Shown: piece after piece, positions 7,889 to 17,300 of the stretch | Layout: every line of letters begins with the position of its first letter | Position numbering within the stretch: position 1 is the first letter of the stretch | DNA from: Desulfocurvibacter africanus subsp. africanus DSM 2603 | GTDB lineage: Bacteria > Desulfobacterota > Desulfovibrionia > Desulfovibrionales > Desulfovibrionaceae | Assembly: GCF_000422545.1 (NCBI RefSeq) | Contig: NZ_AULZ01000027.1 | Coordinates: 1 to 43,566 of the forward strand | Reading direction: 5' to 3' | DNA: 43,566 nucleotides | Notes under the pieces: generated by a model | Told to the model about the DNA's origin: nothing | Seen by the model: only the letters and a program-made list of their open reading frames with translations | Database searches by the model: none | Position numbers and translations under genes: made by a program

Positions 7889-9145
7889 ATGAGCACGAGC
7901 GAAAAGATCCTCAGCGCGGCGCAGGCCGGATCCGGCCAGTCCGGAGGCCTTTTGCGCGCCTTGCGCCATCGCAATTACCGCCTGTTCTTCGCCGGCCAAG
8001 GCATCTCCCTGGTTGGCACCTGGATGCAGACCATGGCCCAGGCCTGGCTGGTCTATCGCCTGAGCGGCTCCAGCCTGGCTTTGGGACTGGTAGGCTTCGC
8101 GGGCCAGATCCCCGTGTTCCTGCTGGCCGTGTTCGGCGGCGTGGTGGCCGACGCGCGCAACCGGCGCGCCATCATGCTCTGGACCCAGGCCCTGTCCATG
8201 CTCCTGGCCCTGGCCGCGGCGGCCCTGACCCTGAGCGGCGTCGTGCAGGTCTGGCATGTCATGCTGCTGGCCGTGGGCCTGGGCGTGGTCAACGCCTTCG
8301 ACATCCCGGCCCGGCAGGCCTTCGTCATAGACATGGTCGGACGCCAGGACCTGCATAACGCTATCGCCCTGAACTCCTCCATGTTCAACAGCGCGCGAGT
8401 GCTCGGGCCGACCCTGGCGGGCCTGCTGGTGCCCCTGGTAGGCGAAGGCTGGTGCTTCCTGCTCAATGGCGCGAGCTACCTGGCGGTCATGGCCAGCCTG
8501 CTGCTCATGCGCCTGCCCCCGGACGCGCCGAAGCCCACCGGGGCTTCGGCCTGGCGCCGTGTGGGTGACGGCCTGACCTTCGCCGCGCATCACACGGCCA
8601 TACGCACAGTTCTGCTGCTCACCGGATTGAGCAGCTTGCTTGGCACGTCCTACGCGACCCTCATGCCCGTGTTCGCGGACAGAATACTCGGCGGCGGGCC
8701 AGGGGCCTTGGGCCTGCTCATGGGCGCGGCCGGGCTTGGAGCCTTTGGCGGAGCCATGCTGCTGGCCGCCCGGCGCGACTCGCTGGGCCTGGGGCGCTGG
8801 ATCATCCGGGCCGGCGTGGGTTTCGGGCTAAGCCTTGCGGTTTTCTCCCTTTCGCGCCAGCTCTGGCTCTCCGCGGCGCTGCTCGCGCCCGTGGGCTTCT
8901 GCATGGTGGTCATGATGGCCTCGGCCAATACCCTGCTGCAGCAGACCACGCCGGACGGTTACCGGGGCAGGGTCATGGCCCTGTTCTCCATTATGGTCGT
9001 GGGCATGTCGCCCTTTGGAGCTCTGCTGGCCGGAGCCTTGGCCCATTTGATCGGCCCGCAGCTCACGGTGCTGGCCGGTGGGTTGGCCTGCGTGGCCGCG
9101 GCGGCGGGCTTCAGGCCCGGACTGACGCGTTGCGTGGCCCAGTAA
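7889..9145 (+). CDS. MFS transporter (MFS_3 / EntS-like exporter family)
   Basis: 418 residues with about 12 hydrophobic segments. The opening LRHRNYRLFFAGQGISLVGTWMQ (residues about 24-46) is the standard start of MFS_3-type exporters. A cytoplasmic loop with VVADARNRRAIML (the Asp/Arg motif between TM2 and TM3) and a second-half TPDGYRGRVMALF signature are also visible. Such proteins export small molecules such as siderophores or macrolides by proton antiport; the substrate is not predictable. No clear Shine-Dalgarno precedes ATG. Same strand as the Lon-like gene, 50 bp away, so possibly co-transcribed. Confidence 0.88.
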   Translation: MSTSEKILSAAQAGSGQSGGLLRALRHRNYRLFFAGQGISLVGTWMQTMAQAWLVYRLSGSSLALGLVGFAGQIPVFLLAVFGGVVADARNRRAIMLWTQALSMLLALAAAALTLSGVVQVWHVMLLAVGLGVVNAFDIPARQAFVIDMVGRQDLHNAIALNSSMFNSARVLGPTLAGLLVPLVGEGWCFLLNGASYLAVMASLLLMRLPPDAPKPTGASAWRRVGDGLTFAAHHTAIRTVLLLTGLSSLLGTSYATLMPVFADRILGGGPGALGLLMGAAGLGAFGGAMLLAARRDSLGLGRWIIRAGVGFGLSLAVFSLSRQLWLSAALLAPVGFCMVVMMASANTLLQQTTPDGYRGRVMALFSIMVVGMSPFGALLAGALAHLIGPQLTVLAGGLACVAAAAGFRPGLTRCVAQ

Positions 9146-9383
9146 CGGGCAGCATCCCGCTCTGGCGCTGTCCATGGGCATGCGCGAACCTGTCCCTGAT
9201 AATTGCTTCCCTTGGAAATAATGCTCCCGTAAACAGCTTGTCACGACTTCACGCAGGGTACTAAGGTAATGAACTGCGGGTCTGCCCGCGACCAAGCGCC
9301 GCGCAGCCCGCTCCACCGCCAACGGGGAGGCGAAAGGCGTTCCGCTTTGCGGCCGCCGCCCGGCTTCCCCTCTTGGAGGACCG

Positions 9384-10154
9384 ATGTCCAAAGCTTGGAT
9401 CAGAGCCAAACGCCCGGCCTTCGTACGCGACGTGCTACGCGACTTCTGCCTGGCCAGTCTCAAGCTGGAAGAGCAGTTTCGCCATAACGATCAGCATAAG
9501 CGCCTCAACTTCGACGAAATCCGCGACCTTCTCGGCTTCGAGATGAACAAGGGCCTGCTCTGGCGGCTCAAGGACACGGCGCACCACCTGTTTCGCAACG
9601 AACCCGGCGAAAGATTGGTGGGTCGCTTTCTCGATTGGTCCATGGGCTACATTTTTCACGAAACCATCAAGCTCAAGGAGGACGCCTATCAGCAGGCAAC
9701 TTACGGGCAATGGTTCCGCCAGATGCAGGGTACGGCCATGGCCACCGAGGAATCGGACATAACTCGCGAGCTCTACAAGGTCGTGGAACAGACGCGCGAG
9801 TCCATTGAACGCGAAATTGCACGCATACGCTTCATTCTTGCGCACTGCCGCAGACTGTTTCCCCTTTACCTTTGTGAACATAAAGACAACTTGCTTTTGG
9901 CGCGCCTGATCTTCGAGGAACAGGGGCTGGTCGAGGAAACCTTTGGCAACGATTTTGCACGGTTGCAACGCGCCATCTACGGCAGCGAACCCGAGCTCAT
10001 GTACGTGTATGCCTCGAGAAGCCTGCGGCAAGGCGGCTGGATGGAAGATGCGGCCAGGGCCGTGGAGGAAGCCGCGAGATTGTGCAATTCTAGCCCCTTG
10101 GTGTTGCAGGAAAAAGAAATTGTTGATAGTTGGCAGAAGAAACTCAAAGTCTGA
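9384..10154 (+). CDS. Hypothetical protein, helical, soluble
   Basis: 256 residues; I do not recognise the family. It has no signal peptide or membrane segment. Composition is helix-rich with many charged residues. The C-terminal 80 residues (LLLARLIFEEQGLVEE, then VYASRSLRQGGWMEDAARAVEEAARL) look like two or three alpha-hairpins of tetratricopeptide type. GGAGG lies six bases before ATG. The LysM lipoprotein gene starts 51 bp after its stop, on the same strand with its own strong ribosome site, and both may form one unit ending at the terminator at 10768. The 238-bp gap upstream must hold its promoter, but no convincing -35/-10 pair was found. Confidence 0.7.
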   Translation: MSKAWIRAKRPAFVRDVLRDFCLASLKLEEQFRHNDQHKRLNFDEIRDLLGFEMNKGLLWRLKDTAHHLFRNEPGERLVGRFLDWSMGYIFHETIKLKEDAYQQATYGQWFRQMQGTAMATEESDITRELYKVVEQTRESIEREIARIRFILAHCRRLFPLYLCEHKDNLLLARLIFEEQGLVEETFGNDFARLQRAIYGSEPELMYVYASRSLRQGGWMEDAARAVEEAARLCNSSPLVLQEKEIVDSWQKKLKV

Positions 10155-10205
10155 TTCTCGTTTTCCATGGCGAATACTGACCTACAAAAACTAGGAGGAG
10201 ATACC

Positions 10206-10709
10206 ATGAAGAAGCTCACACTATTCGTGTTGGCCATTGCACTCATGACTGCGTTCGGTTGCGCCAAGAAGCAGACCGCCGCCCAGACTGAACCCGTAGC
10301 CCAACAAGAGCAGGCTGTGGAAGAGCCCATGGCTGAGCCGGAGCCTACGCCCGAGCCCGTGGTCGAAGCCGAACCCACGGCGCAGGAGCTGTACGACCAG
10401 CGCTACGCTGCACTGCCCACCACGTACACCGTGGAGAAGGGCGACGCCTTGTGGTGGATCGCCGAGTTTCAGCAGATCTACAACGACCCCTTCATGTGGC
10501 CGCTCATTTACCAGGCCAACCGTTCCCAGATCAGCAACCCGAACCTGATCGAGCCCGGTCAGGTCCTGGAGATTCCGCGCTCCGGCTTCACGCTGCAGGA
10601 CATCAAGGCTGCCCGCAAGATGGCCGGCGCGCCCTGGGCGGACCTGGAGCCCGCCGAGACGTCCGTGCTGCCTTCGGACATCCGTTCCGAGCTGGGCTAC
10701 GGGTTCTAG
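10206..10709 (+). CDS. LysM-domain lipoprotein
   Basis: 167 residues. The start is fixed by AGGAGGAG seven to nine bases before this ATG; a longer reading from 10167 lacks a ribosome site and would hide the leader. MKKLTLFVLAIALMTAFGC is a lipoprotein signal with Cys19, although the lipobox (AFGC) has a bulky residue at -2. A Pro/Glu-rich spacer (about 35-60) precedes a LysM domain (TYTVEKGDALWWIAE, then PLIYQANRSQI and LIEPGQVLEIPR, about 76-130), which binds peptidoglycan. Probably a periplasmic or outer-membrane anchored wall-binding protein. Confidence 0.85.
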   Translation: MKKLTLFVLAIALMTAFGCAKKQTAAQTEPVAQQEQAVEEPMAEPEPTPEPVVEAEPTAQELYDQRYAALPTTYTVEKGDALWWIAEFQQIYNDPFMWPLIYQANRSQISNPNLIEPGQVLEIPRSGFTLQDIKAARKMAGAPWADLEPAETSVLPSDIRSELGYGF

Positions 10710-10767
10710 CCGAGCAGAGACCATAGACCAGCTTTTCTGGATTTTCGCCGCAAGGCATGCTACTGAA

Positions 10768-10801
10768 AAGGCGTTCCGGTAAATCACCGGGGCGCCTTTT
10801 T
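10768..10801 (+). terminator. Intrinsic terminator after the LysM lipoprotein gene
   Basis: A 13-bp stem (10768-10780 with 10786-10798, two G-T pairs, five-base loop) runs into TTT, with extra A-T pairs at the base. It separates the lipoprotein gene from the next gene, whose real start is 58 bp further on. Confidence 0.75.
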
Positions 10802-10858
10802 CAATCCCACCCGAATCAGCACGCACCCGCGCTGTCAACCTATTGGGAGCTTAGACCC

Positions 10859-12685
10859 ATGAGCCTTCTGCATCTAAACAAAACCGAACGCAAGCTGAGC
10901 CTGAAGAACCCGGCCAATCCCGAACTCTTCCGGCGCATCTATCCCTACACCAATATCAGCCGCATAAGCTTCGACGATCGCTTCATCATGCCCAGGCCGG
11001 CCGACCCCATGTTCATCACGGACACTACGTTTCGTGACGGACAGCAGGCCCGTCCTCCATATTCCGTAGATCAGATCAGTCATATATTCGACCTGTTACA
11101 TAAGCTAGGCGGCAAGTCCGGGCTCATTCGCGCAAGCGAGTTCTTCCTCTATTCGGACAAGGATCGCCGCGCCGTGGAAGCTTGCCTGGCCAAGGGCTAC
11201 AAATATCCGCGCGTCACCGGCTGGATCCGGGCCAACGCCAAAGACCTCAAGCTGGTCAAGGACATGGGCCTGACCGAGACGGGCATGCTCACCTCGGTTT
11301 CGGACTACCATATTTACTTGAAGCTGCAGAAGAATCGTAAGCAGGCCATGGACGATTACCTTGAAGTGGTCAGCAAGGCCCTGGATTGGGGCATCACCCC
11401 CCGCTGCCATTTCGAGGACATCACCCGCGCGGACATCTACGGCTTCTGCATCCCCTTTGCCCAGAAGCTCATGCAATTGTCCAAGGAATACCATCTGCCG
11501 GTGAAGATCCGCCTGTGCGACACCATGGGCTACGGCGTGCCCTACCCCGGCTCGGACCTGCCGCGCTCGGTGGCGCGCATCGTGCGCGCCTTCACCGACG
11601 AGGCCGAGGTGCCCGGCGAGTGGCTCGAATGGCACGGCCACAACGACTTCCACAAGGTGCTCGTCAACGGCGTGGTGGCCTGGCTCTATGGCTGCGGCGG
11701 CATTAACGGCACGCTGCTCGGCTTCGGCGAACGCACGGGCAACTCGCCCATCGAGGCGCTGGTCATCGAGTACATACAGCTCACTGGCGACGACGACGCA
11801 GCCGAGACCCCGGTCATCTCCGAGATCGCCGAATACTTCGAACGCGAGTTGGGCTACCGCGTGCCGGACAATTACCCGTTCGTGGGCAAGGACTTCAACG
11901 CCACCAGCGCGGGCATCCATGTGGACGGGCTGCTCAAGAACGAGGAAATCTACAACATCTTCGACACGACCAAGCTCCTCAACCGCAAGGTGCCCATCAT
12001 CATCACCGACAAGTCCGGCCGCGCGGGCGTGGCCTACTGGATCAACCACCAGCTGGGCCTGTCCAAGGACGCGCAGATCGACAAGCGCCACCCGGCCGTG
12101 GGCAAGATCTACGAGTCCATCGAAAAAGCCTACCAGGCGGGCCGCACCACATCCTTCTCCAACCAGGAGATGAAGTCCCTGGTCAAACGCTACCTGCCCG
12201 AGCTGTTCGCCTCCGAATTCGACCACCTCAAGCAGCTGGCGCACAATCTATCGGCCAGGCTCGTGGTGCGTCTCTCGGAATCCCCCGAGGTGCGCTCCAT
12301 GAATCCCGATGCGGCGGGCAAGGTCATCGGCGACTTCCTGGCCAAATACCCGGTCATCCAGTTCGTCAACCTGGTGGACACCGATGGCAAGGTGGTGGAA
12401 CGCGTGGTGGCCAACGAAGAGGACAAGCCTAAATACGCGCCCCTGACTCGAGGCACCGACCTGTCAAGCCGCGAATGGTTCATCACGCCCATGCAGACCG
12501 GCAAGCTGCACATCACCAATTTCTACCAGTCGCAGTACACGGGCAAGCTCCTGCTGACCGTGGCCGTGCCCGTGGTGGACGAGCAGGACAACCCGCGCGG
12601 CGTGCTCGGCGCGGACATTCGTTTCGAGGAGCTGCTCAAGCGACACGCAGAACTTGATCCGCAAGACCCCACCGAGATGGTGTAG
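10859..12685 (+). CDS. DRE-TIM metallolyase/acyltransferase-like enzyme with C-terminal Cache-like domain
   Basis: 608 residues from the ATG with GGGAGC nine bases upstream; a longer reading from 10757 runs through the preceding terminator. Residues about 45-330 are an HMGL-like TIM barrel of the 2-isopropylmalate/homocitrate/Re-citrate synthase group. They carry the DTTFRDGQQ motif (metal Asp and catalytic Arg), the metal-binding HGHND, and GFGERTGNSPIE. These enzymes condense acetyl-CoA with a 2-oxo acid; Re-citrate synthase of anaerobes is one candidate. Residues about 490-600 (AKYPVIQFVNLVDTDGKVV, RGTDLSSREWF, then GVLGADIRFEELL) resemble a Cache/PDC ligand-binding domain. It is unusual here because the protein has no signal peptide or membrane helix. 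Substrate not determined. Confidence 0.82.
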   Translation: MSLLHLNKTERKLSLKNPANPELFRRIYPYTNISRISFDDRFIMPRPADPMFITDTTFRDGQQARPPYSVDQISHIFDLLHKLGGKSGLIRASEFFLYSDKDRRAVEACLAKGYKYPRVTGWIRANAKDLKLVKDMGLTETGMLTSVSDYHIYLKLQKNRKQAMDDYLEVVSKALDWGITPRCHFEDITRADIYGFCIPFAQKLMQLSKEYHLPVKIRLCDTMGYGVPYPGSDLPRSVARIVRAFTDEAEVPGEWLEWHGHNDFHKVLVNGVVAWLYGCGGINGTLLGFGERTGNSPIEALVIEYIQLTGDDDAAETPVISEIAEYFERELGYRVPDNYPFVGKDFNATSAGIHVDGLLKNEEIYNIFDTTKLLNRKVPIIITDKSGRAGVAYWINHQLGLSKDAQIDKRHPAVGKIYESIEKAYQAGRTTSFSNQEMKSLVKRYLPELFASEFDHLKQLAHNLSARLVVRLSESPEVRSMNPDAAGKVIGDFLAKYPVIQFVNLVDTDGKVVERVVANEEDKPKYAPLTRGTDLSSREWFITPMQTGKLHITNFYQSQYTGKLLLTVAVPVVDEQDNPRGVLGADIRFEELLKRHAELDPQDPTEMV

Positions 12686-12706
12686 GCGCACGGGGGAAAG
12701 CCACTC

Positions 12707-13486
12707 ATGGCAGGATGCAGCCTGAAAGGCTTGGCCGCCGTTCTCATGGCGGTGCTTGCAACCGGCGCTCTATTGACCGCCTGCGCCGGCAAGAGCCCCA
12801 TCTATCAGCAGAAACACACGATAGCGCAGCCCTCCACAAGGCAGGGCCAAGCGCAATCCAGCCCGAACAAGGGCAAGATCAGGCCGTATACGGTCATGGG
12901 TGAAACATACCACCCGCTGAAAAGTGCCGACGGCTATGCCGAGGAAGGCCTGGCCTCCTGGTACGGGCGGGATTTCCACGGAAAGGCCACGGCCAACGGC
13001 GAGATGTACGACATGTACAAGCCCAGTGCCGCGCACAAGCTTTTGCCCCTGGGCACGCGCGTGCGCGTCACCAACCTGGAGAACGGCAAGTCCATCTACC
13101 TGACCATTAATGATCGGGGACCTTTCGTTAAAGGCCGCATCATCGATCTGTCCTATGAGGCCGCCAACCGTCTGGGCTCGCTTGATAAGGGCGTAGCCAT
13201 GGTACGCGTGGAAAGCGTGGGCGGCATTCCCGGCGCGGTGGGCGGCAATCTTCCCGGCCCGTTCTACATCCAGGTGGGCTCGTTCACTCAGCGCGACAAC
13301 GCGGACAAACTCAAGGCCGAGATGTACGCCAGCGGCTACCGCTCCACGCGCCTGGTCGAGGCGCAGGTGGACGGGTCAACCTGGTGGCGCGTGCAGGCCG
13401 GCGAATTCCAGAATCTGGCCACGGCCAGGCTGGAACTGAACAGAATAACCTTGAGTTACTCCGAAGCCTTCGTGGTAGCTCGCTGA
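12707..13486 (+). CDS. rlpA: RlpA-type septal ring lipoprotein (DPBB + SPOR)
   Basis: 259 residues. A lipoprotein leader ends in LLTAC (Cys26). The double-psi beta-barrel follows at about 77-165 (EGLASWYGRDFHGKATANGE, then TRVRVTNLENGKS and TINDRGPFVKGRIIDLS), containing the acidic and GRIIDLS features of lytic transglycosylase RlpA. A SPOR domain at about 183-255 (GPFYIQVGSFTQRDNADKL) binds denuded septal peptidoglycan. Expected in the outer membrane at the division site. It begins 21 bp after the DRE-TIM gene, so both may share a transcript, with G-rich GGGGGAAAG as a distant ribosome site. Confidence 0.9.
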   Translation: MAGCSLKGLAAVLMAVLATGALLTACAGKSPIYQQKHTIAQPSTRQGQAQSSPNKGKIRPYTVMGETYHPLKSADGYAEEGLASWYGRDFHGKATANGEMYDMYKPSAAHKLLPLGTRVRVTNLENGKSIYLTINDRGPFVKGRIIDLSYEAANRLGSLDKGVAMVRVESVGGIPGAVGGNLPGPFYIQVGSFTQRDNADKLKAEMYASGYRSTRLVEAQVDGSTWWRVQAGEFQNLATARLELNRITLSYSEAFVVAR

Positions 13487-13502
13487 CAATCCGCCTGGAG
13501 AA

Positions 13503-13523
13503 GGGCCGCCTGCCAAGCGGCCC
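13503..13523 (+). terminator. Possible terminator after rlpA
   Basis: A 7-bp GC stem (GGGCCGC/GCGGCCC, seven-base loop) lies 16 bp after the rlpA stop. The following tract is C/T-rich rather than a T-run, so termination would be weak. Confidence 0.33.
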
Positions 13524-13601
13524 GCTCCTCCTCTCCCAAAGACCTCTTGTGCTTGACGCCGGAGCCGGCCAGATACGGATAGCCGGACGGTTTCCAGCGT
13601 C

Positions 13602-13732
13602 TAGAGCAGATCGCTTTTAAGACGCCCGCTCCGGCGTTGACGGCGCAAGTGAATTGCGCCGTCAACGCCGGAGCTCGCGGCAAGCCATGCCGACGCATGG
13701 CTTACAGAGCATTTTCAAAAGCAAATGCTCTA
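13602..13732 (-). repeat. Dispersed palindromic element, copy 2 (type A, reverse)
   Basis: 131 bp, the reverse complement of copy 1 with few changes, TA at both ends. Hairpin 3 in this copy is extended by complementary flanks (GGCGTTGACGGCGCAA mirrored by TTGCGCCGTCAACGCC), making a much longer stem than in copy 1, at the cost of the short fourth stem. It lies between rlpA and the giant kinase gene. Confidence 0.9.
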
Positions 13733-14364
13733 GACACTGTACGCGCTCCTTACTGCAAACACCTTTCACGCTTGAAAGGGCACTCCGCCCAACTGACACC
13801 AAGCCACGTGCACGAACGCCTCGCTTTGGCAGCCTAGCCGCGCGGGTATGGTTTCTGCAACACCCCTGTCTAAACCTTTGCGTGCAATTATGGCCGTCGA
13901 AATCGGAACCCTTGCGCCTGGGAGGCTTTGCACGACCTGATACCCCAAAAATTTGCCCTGATCATTATTGTATAGACGAGGCGACTTGCACAACCTTATA
14001 TAGTCTCTAGGCAGATCAATTCATCAAGATTGCAAGATTGCCACTCCTTACCTAACCATTATTACGTTGGGAGGAAGGGTATCAGGGCCTCCACAAAGGC
14101 TGCCTCCAACCACTCTGCGCGCATATATGGTCTTCATGAAGGCGGCAGCATCACCATTTCAAATAGCGCTGGGAACACTCCCGCTTCCGGTCCCTATATG
14201 CAAAAATGCCAGATGAAAGCCGTGGTTGGCGGCGGCGAATTCCCGCCGTGCTCCTCGGCTCATGGACCAGAAACAGGGGATGTTCAGTTGTGGGGATGTT
14301 TGCTCGCGTTACGGTCGGCGCACACTCATGGGCAAATCGCTGCAGCCCACCTCAAGGATAGGGA
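13733..14364. other. Intergenic stretch before the hybrid kinase gene
   Basis: About 630 bp, lower in GC than its surroundings, with no ORF that has a ribosome site or recognisable product. It holds scattered AT-rich hexamers (TATAGA near 13971, TATATA near 13998) that could be -10 elements, but none has a well-spaced -35. Probably the long upstream region of the kinase gene. Confidence 0.4.
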
Positions 14365-17300
14365 ATGAATAGCAACGTCTTTCCCATCGTAGCCATCTTT
14401 GTTTCCGCTGGCGGACTGCAAGCCCTGGAGTCGCTCCTGGCTGGCCTGCCACGAAATCCGGGCTTGGCCCTCGTGGTCGTCATGCAGGGCAAATGGAGCT
14501 CGGATGCCTCCCTGCACGGAATCTTGAGCGCGCAGGCTCGCTTTCCAATAATCTGCGCCGGGCACGGCATGGCAGTGCAGGCCGATACGGCCTATGTCAT
14601 ATCGCCAAGCCAAAGCATGAAGATCGAGCACGGTCTCCTGCGCCTGGCGTCATCGGCGGACGAGGTCTTGAAGCCGCACCCGTTCGATCGGTTCTTGCGC
14701 TCGCTAGCCGTGGATCGCGGGCCATGCGCGGCCTGCGTCATGCTTTCCGGCGCGGGCCTGGACGGTATCGCAGGTCTGCGTGCGATACGCGCCGCCGGGG
14801 GGTTGTGCCTGATCCTGGAAGGGGGCGAGATCCAAGACGGCCTGCCGCGCAAGGCTGTCCAGTCCGGTCTGGCAGATTTCGTCCTGCCTGCGGCGAGCAT
14901 GGGCGGAACGCTCCTTGACCTCGTCTCTTGCCGAACTCGCAGCCGGCAAGGCAGCCAAAACGACGGCCCGCGGTTACCAGACGACGCGCAGAGCCTAGCC
15001 GCCATCATATCGGCCGTTCAACAAGCCGCGGGGCAGGATTTCTCCCAGTACAAGCACAGCACGTTGCTCCGGCGCACGCACAAGCGCATGCTGGCGGTCG
15101 GGGCGGCCACGCTGCAGGACTACGCCCGCCTCGTGGCCACGGATGAGGATGAAGCCAGAGCGCTCAAGGACGACCTGCTCATCGGCGTCACGAGGTTCTT
15201 CCGCGACCACGAGGCATTTGATCTTCTCGCCAGACGGGTCTTGCCCGAGGTCCTTGCCCGCAGCCCGCAAGACGATCTGGTCCGCATATGGTGCGTTGGC
15301 TGCTCCACGGGAGAGGAGGCCTATTCAGTGGCCATGCTGTTCCTGGAGCACATGGAGCAGACCGGAGATAAACGCGGGCTACAGGTCTTCGCAACGGATG
15401 CCGACTTCGAAGGCATCGAGGCCGCGCGTGCCGGAATCTACTCCGCTGCCGCGGCGGCGGACATAGGCGAGCGGCGCCGCAGGCGCTTCTTCATGCCAGA
15501 AGGCGAATACTTCCGCGTCCTCCCGAAACTGCGCGACTCGATAGTTTTCGCCGTGCAGGATCTGCTGCGCGATCCGCCCATCATGCGCATCGACCTGATC
15601 GTTTGCCGCAACATGCTCATCTACCTGGACAGCCCGGCCCAGAAGGTCGCGGCGCAGATATTCTTCCAGTCGCTGCATCCGGGCGGCTTCCTTCTGCTTG
15701 GGCCGTCGGAGACACTGGGGGGTTGCGGCGAGCTGTTCCAGGTCGAGGACAAAAAATGGAAACTCTTCAAGCGCCGGCCTTCGGCCACGCTTCCCAAGGG
15801 TGCGCTGCTGACCATGCCGGTCCGGCGCATCGCCTCCATCGGGAGCGAGCAACGCGTTCAGCTTAAGCCGGCCGAGGATCTCGGCCTGACGCTGTTGCGC
15901 ACGCTTGCGCGGCGATACGGCCGTCCGGCGCTGCTGGTCGGCGAACGCAACGAGATCCTGCACTCTTTTGGGGATCTTGGCCCCTATCTGAGCTTTCCGG
16001 AGGGCGAGCCGACAAACTCCCTGTTCCGCACCGCGCGGCCGTTCCTGCGGCCGCACCTCCGCGCTGCGCTGCATAAGTGCCGCAAGGACAGGGTGCCGGT
16101 CGCGCTTGAAGACCTGCATGACGATGGTTCCGCCACTCCGCGATTCCGGCTGACGGTTTCGCCTCTGGAGGCCGACGGTTCGCCAGGGGTGCTGCTGGTG
16201 GTCTTCGAGGCGTCCGAGAGACGCGAGGAGAGCGAAACGCTCGATCAAGTGCGTATCGCTCCCACGGCGCTTGGCAGCAACGAACTCGTGCGCCGCCTGG
16301 AGGATCAACTGCGGGTGACGGGAGAGGAACTCCAGGACATGCTCGCCCGGCATGAGTCCACGCATGAGGAGCTGAGCGCGGCCAACGAGGAGCTCATCTC
16401 CATGAACGAGGAACTGCAGTCCTCCAACGAGGAGTTGGAAAGCTCACAGGAAGAACTGCAGGCCATGAACGAGGAGCTCTATGCGCTAAATACCGAGCTT
16501 CAGGCCAAGGTCGCCGAGTTGGCCGATCTCAATTCAGATATCGAGAATCTCTTCCGCAGCACGGAGATAGCCACGATCTTCCTGGATCAACGCTTATCCA
16601 TCAAACGCTTCACGCCTCGGGCCACGGACATCTTCCACCTGCGGCAGGAAGACCGCGGCCGGCCTTTGTTCCAATTGGCGAGCCTGCTGGAAAGCGGCCA
16701 GGAGGATGCCCTGGCGGAGGATTGCCGCCGCGCCTTAACTGAGCTGGCCAGCATCGAAAAGGAGGTTCGCTCCAAGCCCGGCCGGACCTTCCATGTTCGG
16801 ATATCCCCATATCACTCGCTGGCGAATGTGATCGAGGGCCTGGTCCTGATCTTCGTTGATATTACCGAACGCAAAGCCATGGAGGAGGAACTGCGCCAGC
16901 ACCGTGACGAGCTGGAACGCCTGGTGGCCGAGCGCACTAACGAACTGGCCACGGTCAACGCAGCGCTCACGGCCCTGTTGGCCGACGTCGAAACGGCCAG
17001 GAACGAGGCGCAGCAGCGGGCGCGAGAACTCGATGCGGCCATCTCCTCCATGACTGAAGGCATCATGCTCTTCGACCAGGACAAGCGGCTCGTCAAGATC
17101 AACCAGGTCGCCCAGGACATGTTCGGCTACACGAAAGAGATGCTGGCTCTTTCTCTAAAAGACAGAGCCGGCCCCCTGCTCGCGGAGACACTTGACGGCC
17201 AGCCTGTTGTTTTCGACTCGCTGCCGATCATGCGGGCCTTTGGTGGGGAAACCGTGCGGGACATGGAGATCAAGTACGGCATACCTGGCCGCAGCGAACC

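Noticed and set aside
14030-14368. 112-codon frame before the hybrid kinase gene
   Set aside because: No ribosome site, no recognisable fold, and it runs into the kinase start.
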